Program-made: the position numbers and the translations under genes
Shown: piece after piece, positions 1 to 6,058 of the stretch
How the letters are laid out: each line of letters opens with the position of its first letter
Position numbering within the stretch: position 1 is the stretch's first letter
DNA from: an uncultured Verrucomicrobiota bacterium
Lineage (GTDB): Bacteria; Verrucomicrobiota; Verrucomicrobiia; Limisphaerales; SXTU01
Direction of reading: 5' to 3'
DNA: 11,512 nucleotides
Assembly: GCA_903863315.1 (NCBI GenBank)
Contig: CAIPBN010000423.1
Span: forward strand, 1 to 11,512
Notes under the pieces: generated by a model
What the model saw: the letters and a program-made list of their open reading frames with translations, nothing else
Databases searched by the model: none
What the model was told of the DNA's origin: nothing

Positions 1-884
1 AAGATGTGGCGCGAGTCGGGTTCCCAGGCCGGGTGTCCCCACTTGCCGCGCTGCCAGATGCATTTTCCCTGCGTGAAGTCGTAGCACACGATGCCCTGCC
101 GCTGGCTGGCGCCCTTGGCCATGTAGTTGTCGCCACCGTTGCCGGCGGCGAGCTTGAAGAAGACGCGCTGCAAGTCCGGGCTCAGGACCGGGACGAAGAT
201 GGAGGCGGGCTTGCCGGCGAATTCCTTTTGCAGCCAGTCGCCATACTTTGCCTCGACCTCGGCGATGGTCGCGCTGCGCGTGAGCTTGCTGGTTTTCGCA
301 TCCCAGAGTTCGAGATCGCGGTGCGCACCGGGATTCCAGTGGCAGCCGTAGAGGGGCAGCAAGTCGCCAGCGGGCTGGCCGAAGCCGAGTTGCCGGTCCT
401 CGGCAACAACCGTCTTTGCGAGCGTTGCGACATCCACGACCACGACGCGCCAGCGCTTGTTGACGACTTCGTGAAAGGCGACGCGCTTGCCGCCGGAGAG
501 CCATTGCTGGCAGGCGACGCGGTGGGCGTCCTCGGTGTGGACATTCTCCGCGAGGACGGTTTCCTGGCCGGTGGCGCGGTTCAGAATGCGGACTTCGCCG
601 ATGTAGCTGGCCGGGTGCTTCGAGGTGAAAAAGAGCACATGCTTGCCGTCCGGGCTTTCCGGGTTGGCGACGTAGTAGCTGTGGATGGAATGACGGTCCG
701 CCACGGTCGAGACTGGGGCGATGCGAACATTGGCCTTCCACGGGGCGATCGAGTCGGCGGGAGCGGCGGGGGCCGCTGGTGGCGACAGCCAGAGTGCCAG
801 CAGCAGCAGCGCATTGGACACCAACGGTCGGCCGGGCGCGGGTGTGGAAACTGTTTTGCGACGGGTGGCGAGGGACATGATCAT
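1..884 (-). CDS. Exported WD40-like (PD40) beta-propeller protein, 3' end beyond the window
   Basis: The reading frame is open from ATG 884-882 to the left edge (294 complete codons, no stop), so the C-terminus is missing. An N-terminal signal peptide is visible: basic RRK at residues 8-10, a hydrophobic stretch at about 21-33 (LLLLALWL) and an Ala/Pro-rich cleavage zone at about 36-43. The mature part carries TolB/PD40-like blades such as SPDGKHVLFF (77-86) followed by GEVRILNRATGQET (96-109), then QQWLSGGKRVAF (126-137). This pattern is shared with oligogalacturonate-lyase-like and TolB-like propellers, and I cannot see catalytic residues that would choose between them. It would act in the periplasm. 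Its ATG overlaps the stop of the upstream reductase (ATGA), so it is probably the third gene of a translationally coupled operon. Fold confidence is moderate to high; function is unknown. Confidence 0.8.
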   Translation of the reverse strand, partial: MIMSLATRRKTVSTPAPGRPLVSNALLLLALWLSPPAAPAAPADSIAPWKANVRIAPVSTVADRHSIHSYYVANPESPDGKHVLFFTSKHPASYIGEVRILNRATGQETVLAENVHTEDAHRVACQQWLSGGKRVAFHEVVNKRWRVVVVDVATLAKTVVAEDRQLGFGQPAGDLLPLYGCHWNPGAHRDLELWDAKTSKLTRSATIAEVEAKYGDWLQKEFAGKPASIFVPVLSPDLQRVFFKLAAGNGGDNYMAKGASQRQGIVCYDFTQGKCIWQRGKWGHPAWEPDSRHI

Positions 885-1810
885 GGTGGCGACTTTGGTT
901 CCGACGTCCGACGGCGGGAATTTGAAGGAAGCTTTTCGCGGGGCGCAACCGTCGCCTCGATGGCGCGGAGGATGGCGCTGTTGTCGAGCGCGCCCAGGCC
1001 GAGCTGCTCGGCCTGTTCCAGCAAGTCCCGATGGGCGAGGCTCAAGGGCAGGCGCTGGCCGGCCCGCCCGGCGGCGGCCAGCATGAGGCGCACATCCTTC
1101 AAGTGCTGCGAAAGCCTGGCCTGCGGCTGGAAGTCGCCGCGGAGCATCTTGTCGCCCTTCGTGTCCATCACCCGCGAATAGGCGGCCCCGGCCTTCAAGA
1201 TGTCCAAGGCGAGCCTGGGCGAAACGCCGAGGCGTTGGGCGAACACCAGGCCTTCCGCAAGCACGGCGCGGTTGAGGCCCAGCACGAGATTCACCACCAG
1301 CTTCATCCGGGCGCCGCTCCCGCAGGGGCCGACGTGAAACGTCCGCCGGGCGAAGGTGGCCAGCACCTCGCGGGCGGCGACGAAATCCGCCCGCCGGCCA
1401 CCGACCAGCACCAGCACTTCGCCAGCGGCAACCTGCGTGCTGGAGCCAACGATGGTGGCATCCAGATAACGCACGCCCTGCCGGGCCAGGGCCGCGCCGA
1501 GTTGCGCGGTGGCCTCCGGCTCGCCGGTGGTGGTGTCGAGGATGCGCAGGCCGCGGCGCAGTTGGGGTGAGATTTCGCGCAGGACGGATTCGACCACCTC
1601 GGAATTGGGCAGCGAGAGCAACACGCGGTCGCACGCAGCGAAAACTTCGGCGGCGGAATCGACCGCTCGGCCGCCGAGTTTTTTGAGCGCCCGTCGCCGC
1701 GCTCCATCCACATCGAAGCCCACAACGCAAAAACCCGACCGCTGCAATCGTGCCGCCAGCGCGCCACCCACGAGGCCAAGGCCGATGAGGCCGATGGGAG
1801 TCTGGCTCAT
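881..1810 (-). CDS. NAD(P)-dependent beta-hydroxyacid dehydrogenase (3-hydroxyisobutyrate dehydrogenase / tartronate semialdehyde reductase family)
   Basis: This is a 309-residue cytoplasmic oxidoreductase. Residues 6-19 (IGLIGLGLVGGALA) form the GxGxxG Rossmann cofactor loop at the N-terminus. The substrate-binding segment is DATIVGSST (117-125), the variant of the usual DAPVSGG. The catalytic Lys is K170 in GSGARMK (164-170), followed by the NLVLGLN helix, and HLKDVRLML (237-245) matches the conserved C-terminal KD motif. Length fits the family (about 290-300), apart from a basic, proline-rich tail of about 20 residues. The start is ATG 1810, which overlaps the stop of the aldolase gene (ATGA); the frame is open further upstream, but that part is out of frame with the neighbour and not a family sequence. 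Family members reduce semialdehydes such as tartronate or methylmalonate semialdehyde. Pairing with a DapA-like enzyme fits sugar-acid breakdown, but the exact substrate is inference. Confidence 0.9.
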   Translation of the reverse strand: MSQTPIGLIGLGLVGGALAARLQRSGFCVVGFDVDGARRRALKKLGGRAVDSAAEVFAACDRVLLSLPNSEVVESVLREISPQLRRGLRILDTTTGEPEATAQLGAALARQGVRYLDATIVGSSTQVAAGEVLVLVGGRRADFVAAREVLATFARRTFHVGPCGSGARMKLVVNLVLGLNRAVLAEGLVFAQRLGVSPRLALDILKAGAAYSRVMDTKGDKMLRGDFQPQARLSQHLKDVRLMLAAAGRAGQRLPLSLAHRDLLEQAEQLGLGALDNSAILRAIEATVAPREKLPSNSRRRTSEPKSPP

Positions 1811-2757
1811 GCGGGCAGCCGTTTCACAATGTCCGCCAGAATGTCCCGGTCCGCAGCAGGACGCTTCGCTGATTTCGGATGCGTGTCGTCGCAGCCAATC
1901 CAACGGCGGAGCTTCAGGAACATCGCGGCGCTGTGCTTGTAGGCCGGCACGGGCGGGCGGAAGGTGAGGAAGCCGAGGTATTGCAGCAGGTCGTTGAGTT
2001 CGTAAAACGCCGGGTCGCCCGCAGCCCACGCGGCGTCGCGCTTTGCGAACACGTCGGGCGCGAAGGTTGAGAGGCCGAGCAGGTAGTCGCTGCCATACAT
2101 CACCATGTCGATGGCGAGGTCGTTGCCGGTGTAAACCCGGAAGTCGGGCCGCGTGGCGTCGCGGAGCTGGAGCCGCTGCCATTCCAGATCACGGCGCAGC
2201 GAGGAATGCTTGGCCCCGATGCACTGCCTCACGCCCATCAGGCCGCGATAGACGTCGAGCGAGTAAATCTTCCCAAACGGCGCGAACATGGTCCCGAGTT
2301 CAAACCCGACGAAGCGGTCAGCCACCGTGCCGAGTTTCGCGTAAGCGGCCACAATGCCGTCGTCGTCCTGCTGCGTGAGCCCGTAGCTCTGGAAGATGAC
2401 GGGCGTGCCGGCGTGCTCCTGAATCATCGCCATCTGCCGCGCGTAGGCATCGAAGTTGAACGCCGCGCCGGGCTGGTCGGCGACGAACGCGCCGGCAACG
2501 TAGCTGCGGCCGGCGCATTCGGCCTGGGTGATGGCGAGCGCACGGCGCTTGGTGGCGTCGTCGATGAGGTTGCCAAAGCCGGTGTCCATGTTGACCGCAG
2601 GGCCGAGGCCCGCCTGCACCGTGCGGCGCACATGCGCGGTGAAACCGGGCCAGTCCACCTCGCCGTTGGGGAGGAACGGGAGGAGGATGGCGGAGAAGCC
2701 CTCGATGCGTCGGCGCGGACGCAGCAACTGGATGGGATCAGGCGCTGACAGATTCAT
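1807..2757 (-). CDS. Dihydrodipicolinate synthase / N-acetylneuraminate lyase superfamily aldolase or dehydratase
   Basis: The 316-residue protein looks like a class I (Schiff-base) TIM-barrel enzyme of the DapA/NanA superfamily. It opens with GFSAILLPFLPNGEVDW (20-36), the typical first strand with the 'P...dG.iD' motif. Next comes NMDTGFGNL (56-64), in the position of the GTTGE loop. Y125 in FQSYGL is the likely catalytic Tyr, and K183 in CIGAKHSS (179-186) is the Schiff-base Lys. Length is slightly above the usual 290-300. A true biosynthetic DapA is less likely, because the gene heads a catabolic-looking operon with a hydroxyacid dehydrogenase and a divergent LysR gene. Dehydration or cleavage of a 2-keto-3-deoxy sugar acid is a reasonable guess but not shown. 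ATG 2757 is preceded by no clear Shine-Dalgarno sequence. Family assignment is firm, substrate unknown. Confidence 0.88.
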   Translation of the reverse strand: MNLSAPDPIQLLRPRRRIEGFSAILLPFLPNGEVDWPGFTAHVRRTVQAGLGPAVNMDTGFGNLIDDATKRRALAITQAECAGRSYVAGAFVADQPGAAFNFDAYARQMAMIQEHAGTPVIFQSYGLTQQDDDGIVAAYAKLGTVADRFVGFELGTMFAPFGKIYSLDVYRGLMGVRQCIGAKHSSLRRDLEWQRLQLRDATRPDFRVYTGNDLAIDMVMYGSDYLLGLSTFAPDVFAKRDAAWAAGDPAFYELNDLLQYLGFLTFRPPVPAYKHSAAMFLKLRRWIGCDDTHPKSAKRPAADRDILADIVKRLPA

Positions 2758-2774
2758 GGGTGGCAGGCTAGGGA

Positions 2775-2803
2775 TTGTCAGATGATAGGAAAAAGATTAT
2801 TTT
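2775..2803 (+). promoter_or_regulatory. Possible sigma70-type promoter of the LysR gene
   Basis: TTGTCA (2775-2780, 5 of 6 to TTGACA) is separated by 17 bases from TATTTT (2798-2803, 4 of 6 to TATAAT), about 55 bases before the LysR ATG. On the other strand, TATCAT (complement of 2782-2787, 5 of 6) could be the -10 of the leftward operon, but it lacks a good -35 at 16-18 bases. That would suit an activator-dependent promoter. This is consensus matching by eye only. Confidence 0.35.
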
Positions 2804-2808
2804 CCGAT
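2785..2808. promoter_or_regulatory. A/T-rich dyad, candidate LysR operator
   Basis: The arms ATAGGAAAA (2785-2793) and TTTTCCGAT (2800-2808) are inverted copies matching at 8 of 9 positions, with a 6-base spacer. The dyad lies in the 99-base gap between two divergent genes, between the -35 and -10 of the candidate LysR promoter and across the possible -10 of the leftward operon. That is the usual place for a LysR-type protein to repress itself and control a divergent operon. A smaller imperfect palindrome, GGAAATTCC, lies at 2819-2827. The operator role is inferred from position and symmetry. Confidence 0.45.
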
Positions 2809-2856
2809 GCATTCGATTGGAAATTCCTCTGATAAACCACCTTTTGCCAAACACCC

Positions 2857-3732
2857 ATGGAACTCTACCAGCTCAGCTATTTTCTCGAAGTCGCCCGGCA
2901 GAGGAACTTCACCCGGGCGGCGGAGCGGCTGCGCCTCGCTCAGCCGGCGCTCAGCCAGCAGATGAAGAATCTCGAGGCGGAGTTCGGCACGCCGCTCTTT
3001 GTGCGCGGGCGCAAGGAGACGCATCTCACGGCGGCGGGCGAGGCGCTTCTGCCCCGCGCGGAAGGCCTGCTCGCCTAGGCCGAGACCGCCCGGCACGCCG
3101 TTGCCGAGGTGGCGGCGCTGCGGGGCGGCCGGCTGGCCATCGCCACCATCCCCAGCATCAGCGCCTGCTGGCTGCCCCGGATGATCCAGCGCTTTCGTGA
3201 ACGCCATCCGCGCGTCGAGCTGCGCTTGATGGAGCAGAGTTCGGAAGGGGTGGCGGAGCTGGTGGAAACGCATCAGGCGGAGCTCGGGTTCCTTCAACTG
3301 CCGATCAGTAGCGAGCGGTTACAGCAGCGGCTGGTCCTGAACGAGCGGTTCATCGTGCTGGTGCCGAAGTCGCATCCGCTTGCCGGTCAGGCCTCCATCC
3401 GGCTGGCCGAACTTGCGGCGGAGTCGTTCGTTTTCTACAAGGGTCGTGCCCGCGACACGGCGCTGGCTGCCTGTCGGCAGGCGGGTTTCCATCCGCGCGT
3501 GGCCTGTGAAAGCGGGGAGCTGGAAACCGTGCGGGCGCTCGTGGCGGCCGGCCTCGGGGTGGCCATTGTGCCGCAGCTCGGGGCGCAAACCCTGCCGCCC
3601 AACGTCCTGGCCGTGCCGCTGCGGGCACCACAGGTGCGCCGGCAAATTGGGGTCATTTGGATTCGCCGGAATGAGCTGTCAGCCGGGGCGGCGGCGTTCC
3701 TGGGCCTGCTCAAATCTGCGGCGGCCGCGTGA
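2857..3732 (+). pseudogene. LysR-family transcriptional regulator interrupted by an in-frame amber codon
   Basis: Residues 1-73 are a complete LysR winged helix-turn-helix (MELYQLSYFLEVARQRNFT, then AAERLRLAQPALSQQMKNLE). The next codon, 3076-3078, is TAG. The same frame then continues without another stop to TGA 3730-3732, and residues 75-291 form the linker helix and substrate-binding domain (GGRLAIATIPSISACWLP; later VRALVAAGLGVAIVPQLG). Total length, 291 codons, is normal for the family. The amber sits in the linker helix where Gln would fit (LLA-Q-AETARHA), so a single C-to-T change explains it. No frameshift or other decay is visible, which implies a recent mutation, a sequencing error, or readthrough. 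The divergent partner is the aldolase operon. An ATG-less restart at 3109 would yield only a DNA-binding-deficient fragment. The start at 2857 lacks a clear Shine-Dalgarno sequence. Confidence 0.85.
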
Positions 3733-3868
3733 AATGGAGGTCGTCACTTTACGTCCGGCTGGCCGCAGGCAGCATGATGGCTGGAGTCGGCAAAGAGTGA
3801 CTCAAAATGCTTTGCCTCACCTGCGGTGCGCGTGTAGAAGACGCCCTTTGTCTTCCAGCGGTTCAAGC

Positions 3869-4858
3869 ATGAAACGCCTGCTCTCATTCTGGTCAGCCTC
3901 GTCACCCGCGTCGCAGGGCCTGCCTTCTGCCCTGCTCGCCGGGTTGCTGGCGCTGTGCCTCGGGAGCACGGGCTGCTCGGTCAAGCGCCTCGCCATCAAC
4001 CAGCTCGGCGATGCCCTCTCCAACGGCACCGGCACCTTCGCCACCGACGACGACCCCGATCTCATTCGTGACGCCGCGCCGTTCAGCCTCAAGCTCATGG
4101 AGTCGCTGCTGGCGGAGGCCCCGGAGCACCGCGAGCTGCTTCAGGCTTTGGCTAGCGGATTTACGCAATATGCCTTCGCCTTCGCACAGCAGCCGGCTGA
4201 CGAGCTGGAGGAAAAGGACCTCGCTGCCGCCAGCGCCGGACGCGCACGCGCGAAGCGGCTTTACCTTCGCGCCCGCAACTACGGTCTGCGCGGGCTGGAG
4301 GTGCGGCATCCCGGCTTTGAAAAGGCACTGCGGGCCAACCCAGCCACAGCCGTCCGCGTGACGAAGAAGGCCGACGTGCATTTGCTCTACTGGACCGCCG
4401 CGTCGTGGGCGGCGGGCATCTCGCTTTCGAAGGATAGCCCCGACGCCATCGCCGACCTGCCGCTGGCGGCGGCGTTAATTGACCGCGCGCTGGTGCTGGA
4501 CGCGGCGTTCGACCACGGCGCGGTTCATTCCTTCCTTATCACCTTCGAACTGGCCCGGCCCGGCGCGGGCCCGGATGCGGTGGCTAAGTCCCGGCAGCAT
4601 TTTGCGCGGGCCATCGAGTTGAGCGGCGGCAACCAGGCCGGCCCGTATGTCTCGCTGGCGGAGAACGTCGCGGTGAAGCAGCAGAACGCCGCCGAGTTCA
4701 AAGCGTTGCTCGATAAAGCGCTGGCCGTTAAGGTGGACGCCCGTCCCGAATGGCGGCTGGTGAACACCATCATGCAGCGCCGCGCCAAATGGCTGCTCGG
4801 GCGGATGGATGATTTGATACTGCCGGCACTGCCGACGGAAAACGTGAAACCGAAATGA
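3869..4858 (+). CDS. TRAP transporter TAtT component, TPR-like periplasmic lipoprotein
   Basis: The 329-residue protein has a basic N-terminus, a hydrophobic segment (ALLAGLLALCLG, 21-32) and a lipobox-like STGC with C36 as the likely lipidated residue; Ser at -3 is a little unusual. The mature start, SVKRLAINQLGDALS, then FATDDDPDLIRDAAPFSLKL (57-76) and GFTQYAFAFAQ (97-107), matches the TAtT family (Pfam TRAP-associated T component, the Treponema Tp0956 type). That family folds as helical TPR-like hairpins and forms a complex with its DctP partner. RAKRLYLRARNYGLRGLE (127-144) and HPGF (147-150) are further family signatures. I chose ATG 3869 because it gives a proper lipoprotein signal; the frame is open much further upstream. 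The stop overlaps the dctP start (ATGA), supporting co-translation. A weak promoter guess is TTGCCT 3812 and TAGAAG 3835. Confidence 0.88.
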   Translation: MKRLLSFWSASSPASQGLPSALLAGLLALCLGSTGCSVKRLAINQLGDALSNGTGTFATDDDPDLIRDAAPFSLKLMESLLAEAPEHRELLQALASGFTQYAFAFAQQPADELEEKDLAAASAGRARAKRLYLRARNYGLRGLEVRHPGFEKALRANPATAVRVTKKADVHLLYWTAASWAAGISLSKDSPDAIADLPLAAALIDRALVLDAAFDHGAVHSFLITFELARPGAGPDAVAKSRQHFARAIELSGGNQAGPYVSLAENVAVKQQNAAEFKALLDKALAVKVDARPEWRLVNTIMQRRAKWLLGRMDDLILPALPTENVKPK

Positions 4859-5958
4859 AGCTCCAAGCTCCAAGCTCCAAGTTCCAGAAAAGCTCCAACC
4901 ACGAAGCTTCATGCCCGGCCCGCCGCGCGCTTTTTGGAGCTTGGAACTGGGGATTTCTTTGGAGCTTGGTTTTTGGAATTTGGAGCTTGTTCGCCTTCTC
5001 CGCCCCCGCCGCCGCTCCCGTTAAAATTCGCCTAGCCACGCTCGCCCCCAAGGACACCTCGCCCCACAAAACCCTCCAGCAGATGGGCGACTCGTGGAAG
5101 AAGACCACCGGCGACCAGGTTCAACTCACCATCTTCACCGACGGCACGATGGGCGGCGAGGCCGACATGGTCCGCCGCATGCGCATCGGGCAGATTCAGG
5201 CCGCGATGCTCACCGTCCCGGGCCTTTCGCAAATCGAAGACTCCGTCGGCGGCCTTCAGTTCCTGCCGATGATGTTCCGCTCGCTCGACGAGTTTGATTA
5301 CGTCTTCGAGAAGCTCCGGCCTGGCCTGGAAAAGAAATTTCGCGATAAGGGCTTTGAAGTCCTCTGCTGGGGCGACCTTGGCTGGGTGCGTCTCTTTTCC
5401 AAGCAGCCGGGCCACCGCATTGACGACTACCGCAAGATGAAGGTCTTCGTCTGGTCCGGCGACGGCCGCTCCGCCGACGTGATGCGCGCCCTGCGCGTCA
5501 ACCCTGTGCCCGCCGAGCAGACCGATGTGCTGCCCGGCCTCCAGACCGGCCTCTTCGACATGGTGCCCAGCGTGCCCATCTATGCGCTGGCCGGGCAGTT
5601 CTACGGCCCCGCCTCGCACATGCTCGAAATCAACTGGGTGCCGCTCGTCGGCGCGACCATCGTGCTGAAAAAGAGCTGGGATGCCACGCCTGCCGACAAG
5701 CGCGCCGCCCTCCAGCAAGCTGCCGCCGAGGCTGGCAAGCAAATCCGCGCGCAGGGCCGCAAGGAAAGCGACGAGGCTGTCGCCGCCATGGAGAAACGCG
5801 GCCTGAAAGTCATCAAGCCCACGCCCGACGACCTTGCCGACTGGGTGCGCTTCACCGACGAGGCTTACCCGAAAATCCGTGGCAAACTTATCCCCGCCGA
5901 GATGTTCGATGAAGTGTCGAGGCTCGTGAAGGAGTATCGGGCCAAGGCTGGGAAATGA
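4855..5958 (+). CDS. dctP: TRAP transporter solute-binding protein (DctP family) with a repeat-encoded signal peptide
   Basis: This 367-residue periplasmic binding protein would deliver substrate to the DctQM membrane unit. The mature domain begins near residue 54 (PVKIRLATLAPKDTSPH) and contains WKKTTGDQVQLTIFTDGTMGG (81-101 region), FLPMMFRSLDEFDYV (136-150) and SGDGRSADVMRALRVNPVP (201-219). The last shows the expected family order. The Arg in the usual 'GLKIRV' carboxylate-binding motif is not evident: the aligned stretch is KMKVFVW (194-200), with Phe at that place. This suggests a ligand other than a simple carboxylate, as proposed for TAtT-linked systems. The first 50 residues are translated from a heptameric hairpin repeat; FGAWNWGFLWSLVFGIWSLF (27-46) is the hydrophobic core of the signal peptide. 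The start ATG 4855 overlaps the TAtT stop; no in-frame ATG lies between it and residue 77, which is inside the mature domain. Confidence 0.9.
   Translation: MKLQAPSSKFQKSSNHEASCPARRALFGAWNWGFLWSLVFGIWSLFAFSAPAAAPVKIRLATLAPKDTSPHKTLQQMGDSWKKTTGDQVQLTIFTDGTMGGEADMVRRMRIGQIQAAMLTVPGLSQIEDSVGGLQFLPMMFRSLDEFDYVFEKLRPGLEKKFRDKGFEVLCWGDLGWVRLFSKQPGHRIDDYRKMKVFVWSGDGRSADVMRALRVNPVPAEQTDVLPGLQTGLFDMVPSVPIYALAGQFYGPASHMLEINWVPLVGATIVLKKSWDATPADKRAALQQAAAEAGKQIRAQGRKESDEAVAAMEKRGLKVIKPTPDDLADWVRFTDEAYPKIRGKLIPAEMFDEVSRLVKEYRAKAGK
4858..4988. repeat. Heptameric inverted repeat (AAGCTCC / GGAGCTT) inside the 5' end of dctP
   Basis: The left arm has four tandem 7-mers at 4858-4885: AAGCTCC three times, then AAGTTCC, followed by AGAAAAGCTCC. 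The right arm is the inverse. GGAGCTT occurs at 4936, 4961 and 4982, with variant units in the same 7-base phase (GGAACTG 4943, GGGATTT 4950, GGTTTTT 4968, GGAATTT 4975). The arms flank a GC-rich centre (about 4900-4930) and can fold into a long imperfect hairpin. The left arm starts on the last base of the TAtT stop codon. I recall repeats of this style as scattered elements in Verrucomicrobia-like genomes, but copy number here cannot be tested from one window. Confidence 0.8.
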
Positions 5959-5979
5959 GCGTGGCGAGGAAACGCGTTT

Positions 5980-6053
5980 CATGTTCCGTGTTCCGTGAGG
6001 AGCGCGCTCCGGCCACGAGGTTACTCACGGAGAACGCAACACGGAGCACGCAC
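5980..6053. repeat. Second heptamer-type inverted repeat between dctP and dctQM
   Basis: GTTCCGT is present twice in tandem (5983-5996). CCGTGAG (5993-5999) is complementary to CTCACGG (6024-6030), and the right side continues with degenerate inverted copies (ACGGAGAACG, ACACGGAGCACG, 6027-6050). A perfect 12-base palindrome, GGAGCGCGCTCC, lies at 5999-6010. The architecture resembles the repeat in dctP (7-base units, inverted arms, GC-rich centre), but the sequence differs, and this copy fills most of the 100-base noncoding gap. It could act as an mRNA stability or processing hairpin between the two transporter genes, or be a passive element. Confidence 0.6.
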
Positions 6054-6058
6054 TTCCC

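Noticed and set aside
471..480. Suspected frameshift in the propeller gene
   Set aside because: Recounting the run of A bases at 474-476 showed the frame continues (VAFHEVVNKRW) with no break.
6..1181. 391-residue plus-strand ORF at the left edge
   Set aside because: It is antisense to the propeller and reductase genes, has an Arg/Gly-rich composition and no family motif; high GC produces long antisense frames.
1811..2182. Upstream extension of the reductase frame (433 residues in total)
   Set aside because: The extra 124 codons lie inside the aldolase gene in a different frame and look random; the Rossmann loop begins right after ATG 1810.
3076..3078. Pyrrolysine or other programmed recoding at the LysR amber codon
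   Set aside because: There is no insertion element or suppressor tRNA in view, and the codon lies in a linker helix where a special residue has no known role; kept only as an open alternative.
3733..3868. Gap between the LysR gene and TAtT searched for RNA genes or operators
   Set aside because: Only a weak promoter match (TTGCCT 3812, TAGAAG 3835) was found; no hairpin or repeat worth calling.
5032..5982. 316-residue minus-strand ORF opposite dctP
   Set aside because: His/Gly/Ala-rich shadow of dctP; no motifs.
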